A stretch of 64,000 bases of DNA from Lasiodiplodia sp. COLG20 (lineage: Eukaryota > Ascomycota > Dothideomycetes > Botryosphaeriales > Botryosphaeriaceae): contig VNWV01000002.1 in NCBI GenBank assembly GCA_009801085.1, positions 4,898,001 through 4,962,000 on the forward strand. The letters run 5' to 3'. Below are positions 10,420 through 20,453 of this stretch, in pieces; positions within the stretch are counted from its first letter, which is position 1, and every line of letters starts with the position of its first letter. The notes beneath the pieces are model-generated. The model saw only the letters and a program-made list of their open reading frames with translations, was not told the origin of the DNA and searched no databases. Position numbers and translations under genes: made by a program.

Positions 10420-12747
10420 ATGGCCCCACACATATTTCCAACGGATGAAGAGCTGGGGAAGCGGGATGATGATTACGCTCCTGGCAGCAAATCTTCGCAA
10501 GCCTGGCGTAACATTCCCTACAACTACCGTCGCCGTCGCGTTGCCGTCATCATAGGTGCTGCCCTTTTTGTGTGGCTGCTCCTGCACATAATCTCTAGTG
10601 GCGACCCAGACTATGTGGTATACGATGCGTCGAATCCTCCGAAGCCCGTCAGACCGAACGGACCACCGCCGAAGGTCGTCGACGACACCGACGAGGCGGC
10701 GCGGCAGCACTACTACAACGGCCATATCAAATTCTTTGAACTTGGCGATTCTCTGCACAAGATAAGCGGCACGAGCGGGATGCGGGATAAGAATCGCAAT
10801 GTATTGTTCGCCGCCTCAAATCTGAAGAGCGTGTCGGCGCTGCTTCCCCTGGCTTGCGAAATGGGAAAGTGGAACCGGAACCATGTGCACTTTGTCATCA
10901 TGGGCCGGTACGATATTTTCTTGGATGATATTCTCGAGGTGAATGGTGTTGATCGCGAGGGATGCGACGTCCACTGGCACGACGCTCGCCCAGATTATGT
11001 GACATTCAGCTCCGATGCCCGAGCCGAGGCTGTCGTTGCCGCAGCCATGGGCCATATCCACACTTTTATGCATCCACAAGTCGTTATTACCGACGACTCC
11101 GCTAGAGAGGACACGTTCTTCACCAAGGGACTTCGAAGAAAGACTGGCCTCCGCCACCTCCCAGTCATAGAGATCCCTCAGAATCGTGCGGATAGCCTGG
11201 AGTGGCTCACTCGTCTCGACTCTAGCTCACTGAGAGCATGGCATGCTCCCAGCGTTGATATCCTCATCCATGCACCTCCCAAGTCTTCGGGATCGCTTCT
11301 CAGACTGCTTCAGTCCATCCAGAATGCTGACTACTCTGGGCTGACTCCCCCTCGAATCACCATCGAGCTGCCCCCTGACATAGACCCTCCATCAAAGTGG
11401 TTCCTCGAGCGCATGGCCTGGCCGCCATCGCCCAAAGAGCCCTTTTTGACGCCTCGCCAGAACGGACTCATCCTGCGGCACCGCATTCCGGACCAGCAAA
11501 TCTCATCCGACGAGGCAGCAGTGCGCTTCCTGGAGTCGTTCTACCCCTCTCTAGGCTCGCACGTTCTGCTGCTCGCACCAAACACCCAACTCTCTCCCCT
11601 GTACTACCACTACCTCATGTTCCACCTCCTGGAGTACCGCTACTCGGGCTTCGCCGCCACCGACAACGACCACCTCGTCGGCCTCAGCCTCGAGCTCCCC
11701 TCGCACCACCTCAACGGCACCACGGCCTTGGAGCCGCCGACGGCCGAAGCGCTGCACGGCGAGCGCTACGGGCCCGCGAAGAGCCACCACCCGGACGCGG
11801 CGGTGCCCTTCACGTGGCAGGCGCCCAACAGCAACGCCGCCCTGTATTTTGGCGACAAGTGGGCCGAGCTGCACTCGTTCCTGACCAACCGCCTGCGCGC
11901 GTTCCGCCTGCAGGCGCACCCGGTGCCGCGCCCGCGCACCGTCCACGAGAGCCTGCCGTCGTGGCTCGAGTACTTCCTCGAGCTGATGCGCGCGCGGGGC
12001 TACTCGCTGCTCTACCCGGGTCTCGCGGACTCGTCGCATCGCACCGGCTTGGTGACGGTGCACAACGAGCTGTACCAGCCGCCCGAGGAAATGCTCGCGG
12101 CGATGCAGAAGGACGACGACGACGTCGACGACACGCCATCCGCAGACGACACAGCAGCTACCGGCTCCTCCTCCTCCCCTTTCCTCACCGGCGACCCCGC
12201 CGCCGCCCTCGCCCCGCCTTTGAATGCGGAATCTGCCACCACCCTCGACAACACCATCCCCCTCCACCAAATCCTGCCCTTCGACGCCGACCCCCCGCTC
12301 CTGCACGCCCTGCCCGCCCTGTCGCACCAGGGCTTGCTCTTCGCCGACGAGCAGGAGCGCGACGACGCGGCGAGGGAGACGACCCGGAAATTTCGCCTGG
12401 CTATCGGGCAGTGCGAACCGGAGCCGGCGGGCGTGGAGAGGAAGGTTGTGGGTGGCAGTGCGAGGGATTTGTTTTGTTTTGGGGATGAGGGGGTGGGGGA
12501 TTTTGAGAAGGCGGATGGGGAGGATGAGGGGGAGGGTGGGGGTGGGAAGAAGGGGGAGGAGGGGGAGGGGACGAAGAAAAAGGGGGAAGAGAGGAAGGAT
12601 AGTGGGAAGAAGACGTATATGGGGGAGGTGCTGGAGAAGCTGGAGGAGGAGGAGGAGGAGGACGTGGATGAGGTGCAGGTGGGTGGAGGTGGTGAGAAGA
12701 AGAGTGAAGATGATGTGGTGGAAGAGAAGAAGGGTAAGGGGCTGTGA
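10420..12747 (+). CDS. type II membrane protein, glycosyltransferase-like
   Basis: Uninterrupted frame of 775 residues. The start is the ATG at 10420 (MAPHIFPTDEELGK). The cytosolic N terminus has a basic YRRRR motif directly before one membrane helix (about 39-57, VAVIIGAALFVWLLL), so a type II topology in Golgi or ER is likely. The lumenal part has NVLFAASNLKSVSALLPLAC, VDILIHAPPKSSGSLLRLLQ and LLAPNTQLSPLYYHY followed by FGDKWAELHSFL. This layout is seen in fungal proteins annotated as family-2-like glycosyltransferases, but I cannot point to a certain catalytic DXD; ATDNDH near residue 413 is a candidate. The last 130 residues are a Lys/Glu/Gly-rich tail (KLEEEEEEDVDEVQ) of purine-biased DNA. 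Donor and acceptor are unknown. Confidence 0.75.
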   Translation: MAPHIFPTDEELGKRDDDYAPGSKSSQAWRNIPYNYRRRRVAVIIGAALFVWLLLHIISSGDPDYVVYDASNPPKPVRPNGPPPKVVDDTDEAARQHYYNGHIKFFELGDSLHKISGTSGMRDKNRNVLFAASNLKSVSALLPLACEMGKWNRNHVHFVIMGRYDIFLDDILEVNGVDREGCDVHWHDARPDYVTFSSDARAEAVVAAAMGHIHTFMHPQVVITDDSAREDTFFTKGLRRKTGLRHLPVIEIPQNRADSLEWLTRLDSSSLRAWHAPSVDILIHAPPKSSGSLLRLLQSIQNADYSGLTPPRITIELPPDIDPPSKWFLERMAWPPSPKEPFLTPRQNGLILRHRIPDQQISSDEAAVRFLESFYPSLGSHVLLLAPNTQLSPLYYHYLMFHLLEYRYSGFAATDNDHLVGLSLELPSHHLNGTTALEPPTAEALHGERYGPAKSHHPDAAVPFTWQAPNSNAALYFGDKWAELHSFLTNRLRAFRLQAHPVPRPRTVHESLPSWLEYFLELMRARGYSLLYPGLADSSHRTGLVTVHNELYQPPEEMLAAMQKDDDDVDDTPSADDTAATGSSSSPFLTGDPAAALAPPLNAESATTLDNTIPLHQILPFDADPPLLHALPALSHQGLLFADEQERDDAARETTRKFRLAIGQCEPEPAGVERKVVGGSARDLFCFGDEGVGDFEKADGEDEGEGGGGKKGEEGEGTKKKGEERKDSGKKTYMGEVLEKLEEEEEEDVDEVQVGGGGEKKSEDDVVEEKKGKGL

Positions 12748-12970
12748 GAGTATTTTCTTTTCGATGGAGTTGAGTGCGTTTTTTTTTTCTTTTTGGGATT
12801 TGCCGCGCGGTGCGGCGTGATGGAGGAAGAAGGTGTGCGCTGGGCGCGCGCGCTTAATTTCGGGGTTTGGCGTGAAGAGAGCCATGTAAGTTCAATCCAG
12901 AATCATTCGATCTGTACGGGCTTGTACACCTTTTCTTTTCAAACTACACCTACGCAGCTTGCACATATTC

Positions 12971-13185
12971 GTGGGTCATTGCGGCTGAAGGCTAGCGTGA
13001 AGAGTAGTAAAGCCCCAAGCGTAACCATGCCTCAGCCTTTTCTTTTTTCTTGGGAAAACAACATGTGTAGGTAGCTGAGGCTATTGCCTGGACAGTAGCT
13101 TCAGCTCCTCATACATGTTGTTTTTTCCAAGGAAAAAGAAAAGGCTAAGAAATAGTTACGCCTGGGTCTTTACCATTTTCATGCA
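12971..13185 (+). mobile_element. MITE-like element, copy B (near-complete hairpin)
   Basis: The left end TCATTGCGGCTGAAGGCTAGCGTGAAG matches other copies. Arms of about 85 bp (about 13006-13089 and 13090-13175) are inverted copies of each other: AAGCGTAACCATGCCTCAGCC against the complement of GGCTAAGAAATAGTTACGCCTG, and AACAACATGTGTAGG against the complement of CATACATGTTGTT. The AT-rich spacer of the other copies is missing, so the two inner arms meet at CTATTGCCTGGACAGTAG. It lies about 230 bp past the glycosyltransferase-like gene. Confidence 0.8.
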
Positions 13186-13897
13186 GTCCCTACTATGAAT
13201 CGGTCAACCGCCCACCATGTCGTTGGTCGTGCTTTCAAGGTAGTTTTTTGTATGAGCGAGCCAATAAGAACCCTGGAAAACGACAGGGTGGGCGGTTTAC
13301 CCGTTCCTGGAAGGGACTGTACTTTATCCCTAAACACTTAGTCGGCACTCAAGGATCGAAATCCTTTGACCCCGCTCACGGCGATTCTTCAAATACGCGT
13401 AAGTCTTGTGTACCGTTACACCTGCTTTGTCGGGCGTCTGTACGGCATCCACCAGCTGACGGGCGAGCGGGGGATTTCTGCAGCCACTTTCCTTGGCTCC
13501 TGTCACTGCCACTGCTCAGTCTACGATATGCGCTGCATGCGTCCGCTCCTGCAACCACTGCTCATTGCTCCTGACTCATGTTTAAGCCACAATCGCACAC
13601 GACAGGAGCCCAAGCCAGGCCCCCCTCATAGGCTTCAGCCCCTCCTCTATGCAAACCCCTCTCAAAGGCGGTGGCTGGGGTGAATTTGTTTTTCCGTATA
13701 TCGGACGCCTGTCAACTCCCCAAAAACAGCGGACGCTTAACCCATCGCATCATCCACACGGACACAGTCATCCCCTGTTCTAAGCCTCCGCCGTTCTCAG
13801 CGTTAGCCATTGACCGCGAAAGGGGAGTGTACTTAAGGTCTTCTCTTAGCCGACTTACTTTCTGTACTCTTGAGTTCTTCGCGGGTTCCTTCTGGAC
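13186..13897. other. intergenic / upstream region of carboxylesterase
   Basis: No supported gene. A short GGATCGAAATCC hairpin near 13351 resembles a tRNA T-arm, but no tRNA can be built around it. Confidence 0.45.
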
Positions 13898-15746
13898 ATG
13901 GTGTTTCTCAAGTATTTCAACGAGGCAGTGACCTCGTTCATCCTGCTCTTACCTCTCGTCGCGGGTACCCAGAACGTATCGAATTCGCTGCCGACTGTGG
14001 ACCTCGGATACGAAGTATATCGAGCCGCCGACTTCAACGTGAGGTTACTCAATCCCATTTCATGAAAAGCTTCACTCTTCTCACGCTCTCTCGACAGCAA
14101 ACCGCCGGCTATTATAACTTCTCCAACATCAGATATGCTGCCCCGCCTCTCGGAAATCTGCGCTTCAGAAAGCCCGAGCCTGCTCTGACCGACCGCTCAG
14201 TGGTCAATGACGGCAGCACCAACCGCATCTGTCCCCAGGGATCCGCCAATTGGGGAATCGTTGGGACAGTTTTTCTCCTGGATTACCTCGCCACCGGCAA
14301 GCTTCCAAACATCAGTACCAGCGCTATAAACGACGTAATAAATTCCGACACCGTTACGAATGTCACGCGGGACCCGCGCGAAAGCGAAGACTGTCTCTTC
14401 CTAGACGTGATCGTTCCGCAACGAGTCTTTGAGAACGCAGGTTCCGGAGATCGTGGAGCTCCCGTTCTCGTTTGGATACATGGTATGAAGACCACACCCC
14501 CCTCTAGTCACATGGGTCAGTCCACAGCCGTTATTAACAAAAGTTTTTTTTCCCAGGCGGCGGTTACACCTCCGGATCCAAAGCCGACTACGGCAGCCCC
14601 GCCGGCTTGCTCAAGCGCTCGTCGGACGGCGCCATCTACGTATCCATGAACTACCGGCTCGGCGCCTTCGGCTTCCTCTCCGGCCCCAGCCTGCAAGAAG
14701 ACGGCACCGCCAACGCCGGGCTATACGACCAGCGCCTGGCTCTCCAATGGGTGCAAGACAACATCCACCTCTTCGGCGGCGACAAGGACCGCGTCACCAT
14801 CTTCGGAGAGTCCGCGGGCGGCGGCTCCGTCACCCACCAGATCACGGCCTTCGGCGGCGACGAAGCGCCATTGTTCCAGCAAGCCGTCCCGCAATCGGCC
14901 GGCTGGTTCCCGATCGGCTCGCCGCGCGACCAGGAGCGCATCTTCCGCGACTTCCTCGCTCTCGCCAATGCGAGTAGTTTGGCGGACGCTCGCAATGCGG
15001 AGGAGGAGGCGCTCATCGCGGCTAATGCGCGCCAGGTCGCGCGGTCTGCCTACGGCCAGTTCACGTACAGCCCGGCAATCGACGGCGATTTCGTGCCGCT
15101 GGACCCCAAGGCGCTGCTCGCGCAGGGCCGGTTCGCTGCGGATGTGCGCGTGCTGGCGGGCCACAATGCGGACGAGGGCCTCCTCTTCGCGCCGCCCGTG
15201 ACGAGCGACGAGGCCTTCGTCGCGTTCGTGCGGGATGCCTTCCCCAGCGCTGCCCCGGACGTCGTCGAGCATATCACCCGCACGCTCTACCCGCCGGCCG
15301 GCAATAGTACGCTGTACGATAACGACATCGAACGCGCCGCGCTGCTCTCCAGCGAGGCCTTCTTCACCTGCAATGACTTCGCCCTCAACCGCGCGAGCGA
15401 GAACGACAGTTACCGGTACCTCTTCGCCGTTCCGCCCGGTCTGCACGGTCAGGATGTGGGGTACACGTACTATGACCCTGCTGCCCGCAGTAACGAGAGT
15501 GATGATAGCATCCTTTATCGCCTCTTCGGTCCCGTCAACGAGACGTTGGCGCTGGTGCTGCAGGATTACATTACGAGTTTCGCTGTGAGCGGAGTTCCTG
15601 AGAGCGCGGTGGACGGGCTGGAGGATTTTGATGTGTATGGGCGGAACGCGAGTGTTGTGAGGTTGGATAAGGGTGGGATCGAGGAGGTGAGGGATCCGGC
15701 GGCGAATGAGCGGTGCAGGTGGTGGATGTTGGGGTTGTACTATTGA
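13898..15746 (+). CDS. secreted type-B carboxylesterase
   Basis: Carboxylesterase/cholinesterase family serine hydrolase, predicted secreted. Exons 13898-14038, 14098-14482 and 14557-15746 give 571 residues; introns are 59 and 74 bp (GTGAGG...GACAG, GTATGA...CCCAG). A signal peptide (VTSFILLLPLVAG) is followed by NFSNIRYAAPPLGNLRF, the conserved pocket motif EDCLFLDVIVP, and the oxyanion region WIHGGGYTSGSK, which is only complete after splicing. The nucleophile elbow FGESAGGGS places the catalytic Ser near 261. GHNADEGLLF holds the likely acid and AVPPGLHGQDVGY the likely His. Several Asn-X-Ser/Thr sites fit extracellular glycosylation. Natural substrate unknown. The MITE copy C starts only some 12 bp past the stop. 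Confidence 0.92.
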
Positions 15747-15757
15747 TTGGACGACGG

Positions 15758-15854
15758 GTGCCGTGGGTGGTTGGAGCTATCATCCGGATGCGTATGTGTG
15801 ATTTTTAATTCGAAATTTTCGTCTGGACGATAGCTTCAGCTCCCCCATGACATG
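15758..15854 (+). mobile_element. MITE-like element, copy C
   Basis: The arms are GTGGGTGGTTGGAGCTATCATCC and the complement of CTGGACGATAGCTTCAGCTCC, around an AT-rich spacer, with CATGACATGAACGAAA on the right as in the other copies. The outer CAGGGG ends are not visible. Confidence 0.75.
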
Positions 15855-16187
15855 AACGAAATAATACTCTTAAACGTAAGTAGTAGAGTCTTCGGGGAGC
15901 AGGGCGGGCGAACTCGCGGGACCAGGCTCGCGCTTTCCCAAATTCCCAGATCGAGTAATCTCTAACGCCGCGCTTTCCCTTGTTGCTGTACGGAAGCCCC
16001 AAAAGTCATGCACCGCACCTTCCTTAGGCTCTAGGCGAGCGGTCTTTAGGGGCAGCGGGCTGCTGAACTTTCCACACCAGCCCTGCCCACCTCGCCCACG
16101 TACGCACGATCTCGAACTGTCCATGTCTCTGACGTTGAAACCTCGTATTTTGTCGTTTTTCGACTGCTTTTTTTTTTTGTCATCGAG
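15855..16187. other. intergenic / upstream region
   Basis: No gene seen. The end is a short T-rich leader (10 T near 16170) before the ATG of the next small gene. Confidence 0.45.
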
Positions 16188-16629
16188 ATGGAGCCCGCGG
16201 AGAGCAGAGCGGCGACGGAGGCTGGGCAGGGAAACGCGGCTGAGGCCGGTGGTGAGGTAAGTCTCCGAGCGAAAACCGTAGATAATTATACCAATTTGAC
16301 CCTGATTCTAGAAGAAGCGGAAGCGGAGTGGAGCACCGCGCCAGCACGGCGACGTTCGTCGAGACAACGCCGCAGCAATGGCCATGTCGGTCCCGCTCTC
16401 AGACAGTGAAGCGGAAGATACCCGGGCCATGCCCAAGCGGAAGCGCAACAAGTCGAGGCGAGGCAAGGAGCAGCGAGCAGCCCGCCGAGCGGAGTATGAG
16501 GCTCCTGGAGAGGTCTCACCTGCTGCTGCTGCTGCCGCTGCCGCCGTCGCCGCCGCCGAGACTGCTGCTGCCGCTGCTCAGTCTGCCGCTGAGGAGGAGA
16601 CTGCTGTCTCGCCGCCGCCAGCGCGTTAG
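16188..16629 (+). CDS. small basic Ala-rich protein, probably nuclear
   Basis: Two exons, 16188-16256 and 16312-16629, joined across a 55-bp intron (GTAAGT...TTCTAG), give a 128-residue protein. Neither exon stands out alone; the splice keeps one frame. The first exon is acidic/Ala-rich (MEPAESRAATEAGQGN). The second begins KKRKRSG and later carries PKRKRNKSRRGKEQRAARR, both good nuclear localisation candidates, with an SDSEAED acidic patch between. The C-terminal third is nearly all Ala with Glu (AAAAAAAAVAAAETAAAAA). I recognise no family. It could be a small chromatin- or ribosome-biogenesis-associated protein, but nothing proves it is translated. Confidence 0.5.
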
Positions 16630-17429
16630 GCCTATGGACCACACTTTGGGGCAGTGTGCGAGGCCCGGAAGACCCCCTCCGCCTTGGGTAAGCGGTAGTA
16701 TCTAAATATAGCCATAGGACAACGCCCCGGGGCAGCGTTCGAGGCTCTCAGTCCCCACTTTTACTGGCAGGATGCAGGGTTCCGAAGCCTCCAGGGTGAG
16801 CTGGATGGTGGAGGGGCTCTGTCTTCAGCGACGCTCGTACCTTGCCGTGGTGCTGAAGCTCACCGGGTTTACAACAAAGAGATACAATCCTCGTCTCGAT
16901 ACCGGTGCCAAAACGAGCAGTTGTCGAAACACAGTGCGACAACACCTGCCAGTTCGATGCGTCCTACTTTCAAACACTCGGAAGGACATATTGACATTAG
17001 CCCTGACCTCTCTTTACGGGCTTATGGAAAATACCGAAAGTAAACCTCGATCGACTCCATCTCATCAATCAGTCAGACACGATTTTTCCATCTCGTGGAC
17101 TCACCAAAACTCCCTAATCATGGCCCATAACCGAATTGGAATCGTCCTGCTCCATGCCGATCGAGACTTCTCATCGGAGCCTCGGTGGACCCGATTTTGG
17201 TATCGCATGTCTTCCGTTACCTGAAATGTTCTTCACTGTCACCCTCCTCAAACCCCTCCTGTACGCCTTGCGGTGCACGTACAGCTTCTCCAAAAACGAA
17301 CTTCAAAACGGCTCCCAACACCTTTCCTTGACAACCTACTCACGTCCTGCTGATGGCCAATGCTCTCCGGCGGCTCCAAGGCAAATTTCTTCTCGAGGTT
17401 GAACCCTGGTCTGCTCTTATCGCCCCTCT
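16630..17429. other. intergenic, no gene seen
   Basis: Several short frames, none with motifs. The segment GGCAGTGTGCGAGGC near 16650 is echoed by GGCAGCGTTCGAGGC near 16731, a weak local duplication. Confidence 0.45.
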
Positions 17430-18080
17430 AAAGCGACCTCTCTCCATGGTAGCTTTACTTCAATGGTCCTCCAAAGCAACCTCCTCTAAACCTATCAAAC
17501 TCCGATGTTTGCCGATGGCACGAAGGTGAACTCCTACAAGAAAAACGACCCTCAAGCTGTTCTCTCACTGCTTGTCCATAGCAACCTCTCTTCACTGTCA
17601 TCTCTCCATGGCGGCTTCACACCCAAGGCAGACTCTCTCAATGGAACTCTCTTCATGGCACTCTCTTCATGGCAGCTTCTTTTCACTGTCCTTCTCTCCA
17701 TGGCAGCTTCACATCTAAGGCAGACTCTCTACGGCAACCTTTCTCTACGGTAGCCTCTCTCTATGGCAGCTTCAATTTCAAGGCAGCTTTACCTCCAAGG
17801 CAGACACTTTCTGTGGCAACTTTACTTCAAAGGCAGACACTCTTTACGGCGGCTTCAATTCCAAGGCAGCCTCTCTCCAAGGCAGCTTTACCAGGCAGAG
17901 CTCACTCTCTGATTGGCAGCCTCCCTCCAAGGCACACACTCTCTCTCCAGCAGCCTCTCCTATAAGGCAGCCCCGCTCTTTGGCAGTTTACAGCTAAGAC
18001 GGCTTTACCACATGGCAGACCCCTGGGAGGGTTCTCTCTCTCTCTTTCTGCCAGCTCCACCTTCCAAAGCAGCTTTGCCT
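17430..18080 (+). repeat. degenerate pyrimidine-rich minisatellite
   Basis: Units close to CTCTCTCCATGGCAGCTTCA and TTCCAAGGCAGACTCTCT alternate over about 650 bp with substitutions and length changes, so the period is irregular (about 18-36 bp). Short ORFs through it (for example MAASFHCPSLHGSF and NFKAALPPRQTLS frames) just follow the repeat and are not convincing genes. Confidence 0.75.
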
Positions 18081-18646
18081 TCCAATGCAGTCCTTCTCCA
18101 AAAGAGCTCGCTGGAATTCCACTGGTAGCCAATGGCATTCAATGCTAAATGGGACGCTCACCCAAGACATGAGCCCCAATCTGCTTGACAATCATCCAAG
18201 ACGGTCGGAATTCGAAGAGAGACAGATATCTCATCTTAATCACCTCAATATTGTCAAGGCTCGCCTCTACGTGGCTCAATTCCAACCCCTTGGCCTTATA
18301 GCGTGACGCATCTCGCCTGATGCGTGACCGACGAAACACCCTTTTCTTTTTTTGTGAACACATTCGGTAGGGATCTTAAAGGGCTGGAAATTTGTAAGGT
18401 CTTTTTTTATTTGCTTTTACCATGTTAATGTCTGCCGTCTGCTTCTATGGGCGCCGCTCTCTGTGCTATCGGTTGGAGCTGGTGCTGGAATGTCTCTTTT
18501 CTCAAGTTCCTCTATGTGCAAACCCAGGTATGCAAATTTCTAACAGAATGCAGGAATGCCGGTTCGAAAGCGAAACACCATCCAATTGACCGCATTGAAA
18601 CCCACGCTTCGTCAGTCGTTCGTAAAGTCGTTGCCAATTCTCCCCT
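18081..18646. other. intergenic, no gene seen
   Basis: 3' flank of the minus-strand D-lactate dehydrogenase. No frame with recognisable features. Confidence 0.5.
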
Positions 18647-20453
18647 TCAGTGATCCATGATCTTTCCGGGGTTTAGCAGCCAGTGGGGGTCGAGAGCACG
18701 CTTGATGCTCTTCATCACTTCAACTGTTTCCGGTCCAAGCTCTTTCAGGAGTGACGCTTTCTTTCCAAGGCCGATGGAGTGCTGGAGAGATTAGCTTGAG
18801 CTGTCTCGCAAAAGCAGTCGAACATACCTCGCCGGTACAAGTACCGTCCATTTCGATGGCCCTGTCAACCATTCTGTATACGCAGTTCTTCACGGCTTCG
18901 TATTCCTTGGGGTCTTTCTTGTTATACAAGATGCTTTCATGGAAGTTGCCATCACCGATATGACCGAGGACACTGGCAAAGACTCCGAGATCATCCATCT
19001 CCTTTTTCGACACCTCTGCATAGCGTGTCAGCTCACAGATCCACAGGAAATCCTGCTGATGAACTTACCAATAATGTCCGGCAATCTTGATAGTGGCACA
19101 GCAACGTCAGTCGACCACACATCCAGATCACCTTCCCTGAGTGCCAGCATGCTCCACAACGCCTCTTTCCTCGCCGACCACAGTTCCTTCTGGTCCTGAG
19201 GATCCGTTGTGAATTCGAAATTACCCGCATTATGGGATTTCGCAATGGCCTTCACCAGCTTGATGTTCTCCTGCACGCCGGCTTTCGTGCCAGAAAATTT
19301 GAAGAACATAGTCGGTGCCTCTTTCCACGTCCTCTTCGTCGCCTTGACCCTGTTGATGACGCTCATCTGGACCTCATCCATGATTTCCATGGCCCCCACC
19401 GGAATGCCCGCCCGCATGATGTCCGCGGCGGCCGAAGCAGCCTCTCTTATCGTCGGAAACGGCACCACGGCGACGCTCGTCTCCTGCGGAATAACGGTGA
19501 GTTTCAGGGTGATTTCCGTAACGATCCCCAAGGTACCTTCCGAACCGATGAATAGATTCGTCAGATTATACCCGGCCGACGTCTTCCGCGGCCTCCGCCT
19601 CGTCTTAATAACGGACCCGTCCGCCAGCACGACCGTCAAGTTAACGACCCACTCCTTCATTGTCCCGTACCGCACCGCGTTCGTCCCGCTACAGCTCGTG
19701 CCCACCATGCCCCCAATCTTGGCGCTGGGGCCCGGGTCGACGGGGAAGAACAGGCCCGAATCCTTGATCTTCTCGTTTAGCTCCATCCACGGCACGGCGG
19801 GCTGCACGACCACGTCCATGTCGTCAGCGTGCAGCTCGATGATGCGGTCCATGTGGGCGAAGTCGATGCTCACGCCGCCGAAGGGCGCGGAGAAGTTGGC
19901 TTCCAGGCTCGACCCGCCCGAGTAGGGGATCATGGGGATCTTGTACCGGTGACAGACTTGGGCGATTTGAGAGACTTGGGCGGTGGTGCGTGGGTATGCG
20001 ACGGCGACGGGGAGCTGGTCGATGTTGACGCTCGACCATTCGGAGTAGCCATGCGCGCGCAGGTCATCGTCGTCGGTGCTGACGGCGTCGGCGCCGAAGA
20101 GGGTGCGGAGTTCGGTTATGGCCTGAGGGTTGGTTAGCTATTTGGTGGGTGTGGGAGGTGGAAAGATGGTATACCTTTTCCATTTCTTTTTGGGAGGCAT
20201 AGACGGGTTTGCTCGTCCCAGGCTTGAACGCATTGAAAGAACCATTGTCGTAGACACCATAGAGGTATGTCAGAGCCCCAGTGAAGCTTGAGAACAATAT
20301 CACACGACCGGTTGTCCAGAAAGCCGGTGGGCTCGCTTTCACAGCATTTCTCGCGGCCTGGGCGGAACTCTTCCGCGCTTGAGAGATGACGCCATTTGCA
20401 GCAAAGGGACGACGCACAAGCGGCCGCACTTGTCTAGCAGCAGCTCGGAACAT
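18647..20453 (-). CDS. DLD1: D-lactate dehydrogenase (cytochrome), mitochondrial
   Basis: FAD flavoenzyme that oxidises D-lactate to pyruvate and passes electrons to cytochrome c. Four exons on the minus strand: 20453-20175, 20122-19069, 19015-18828 and 18781-18647 (551 residues; introns 52, 53 and 46 bp). The N terminus MFRAAARQVRPLVRR is a mitochondrial presequence, followed by a membrane helix near residues 48-66 (VILFSSFTGALTYLYGV). The PCMH FAD domain has IPYSGGSSLEANFSAP, VDPGPSAKIGGMVGTSCSGT and NLFIGSEGTLGIVTE. The FAD-oxidase C-terminal domain has VLGHIGDGNFH and ends ALDPHWLLNPGKIMD. An in-frame upstream ATG at 20486 would add 11 residues and spoil the presequence, so 20453 is preferred. 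Divergent from the FPGS gene. Confidence 0.95.

Noticed and set aside
11551..12885. 444-codon minus-strand ORF
   Set aside because: Antisense to the glycosyltransferase-like gene; Leu/Pro/Arg-rich shadow of its purine-rich tail.
13340..13380. tRNA-like hairpin GGATCGAAATCC
   Set aside because: No acceptor, D or anticodon arms can be built around it.
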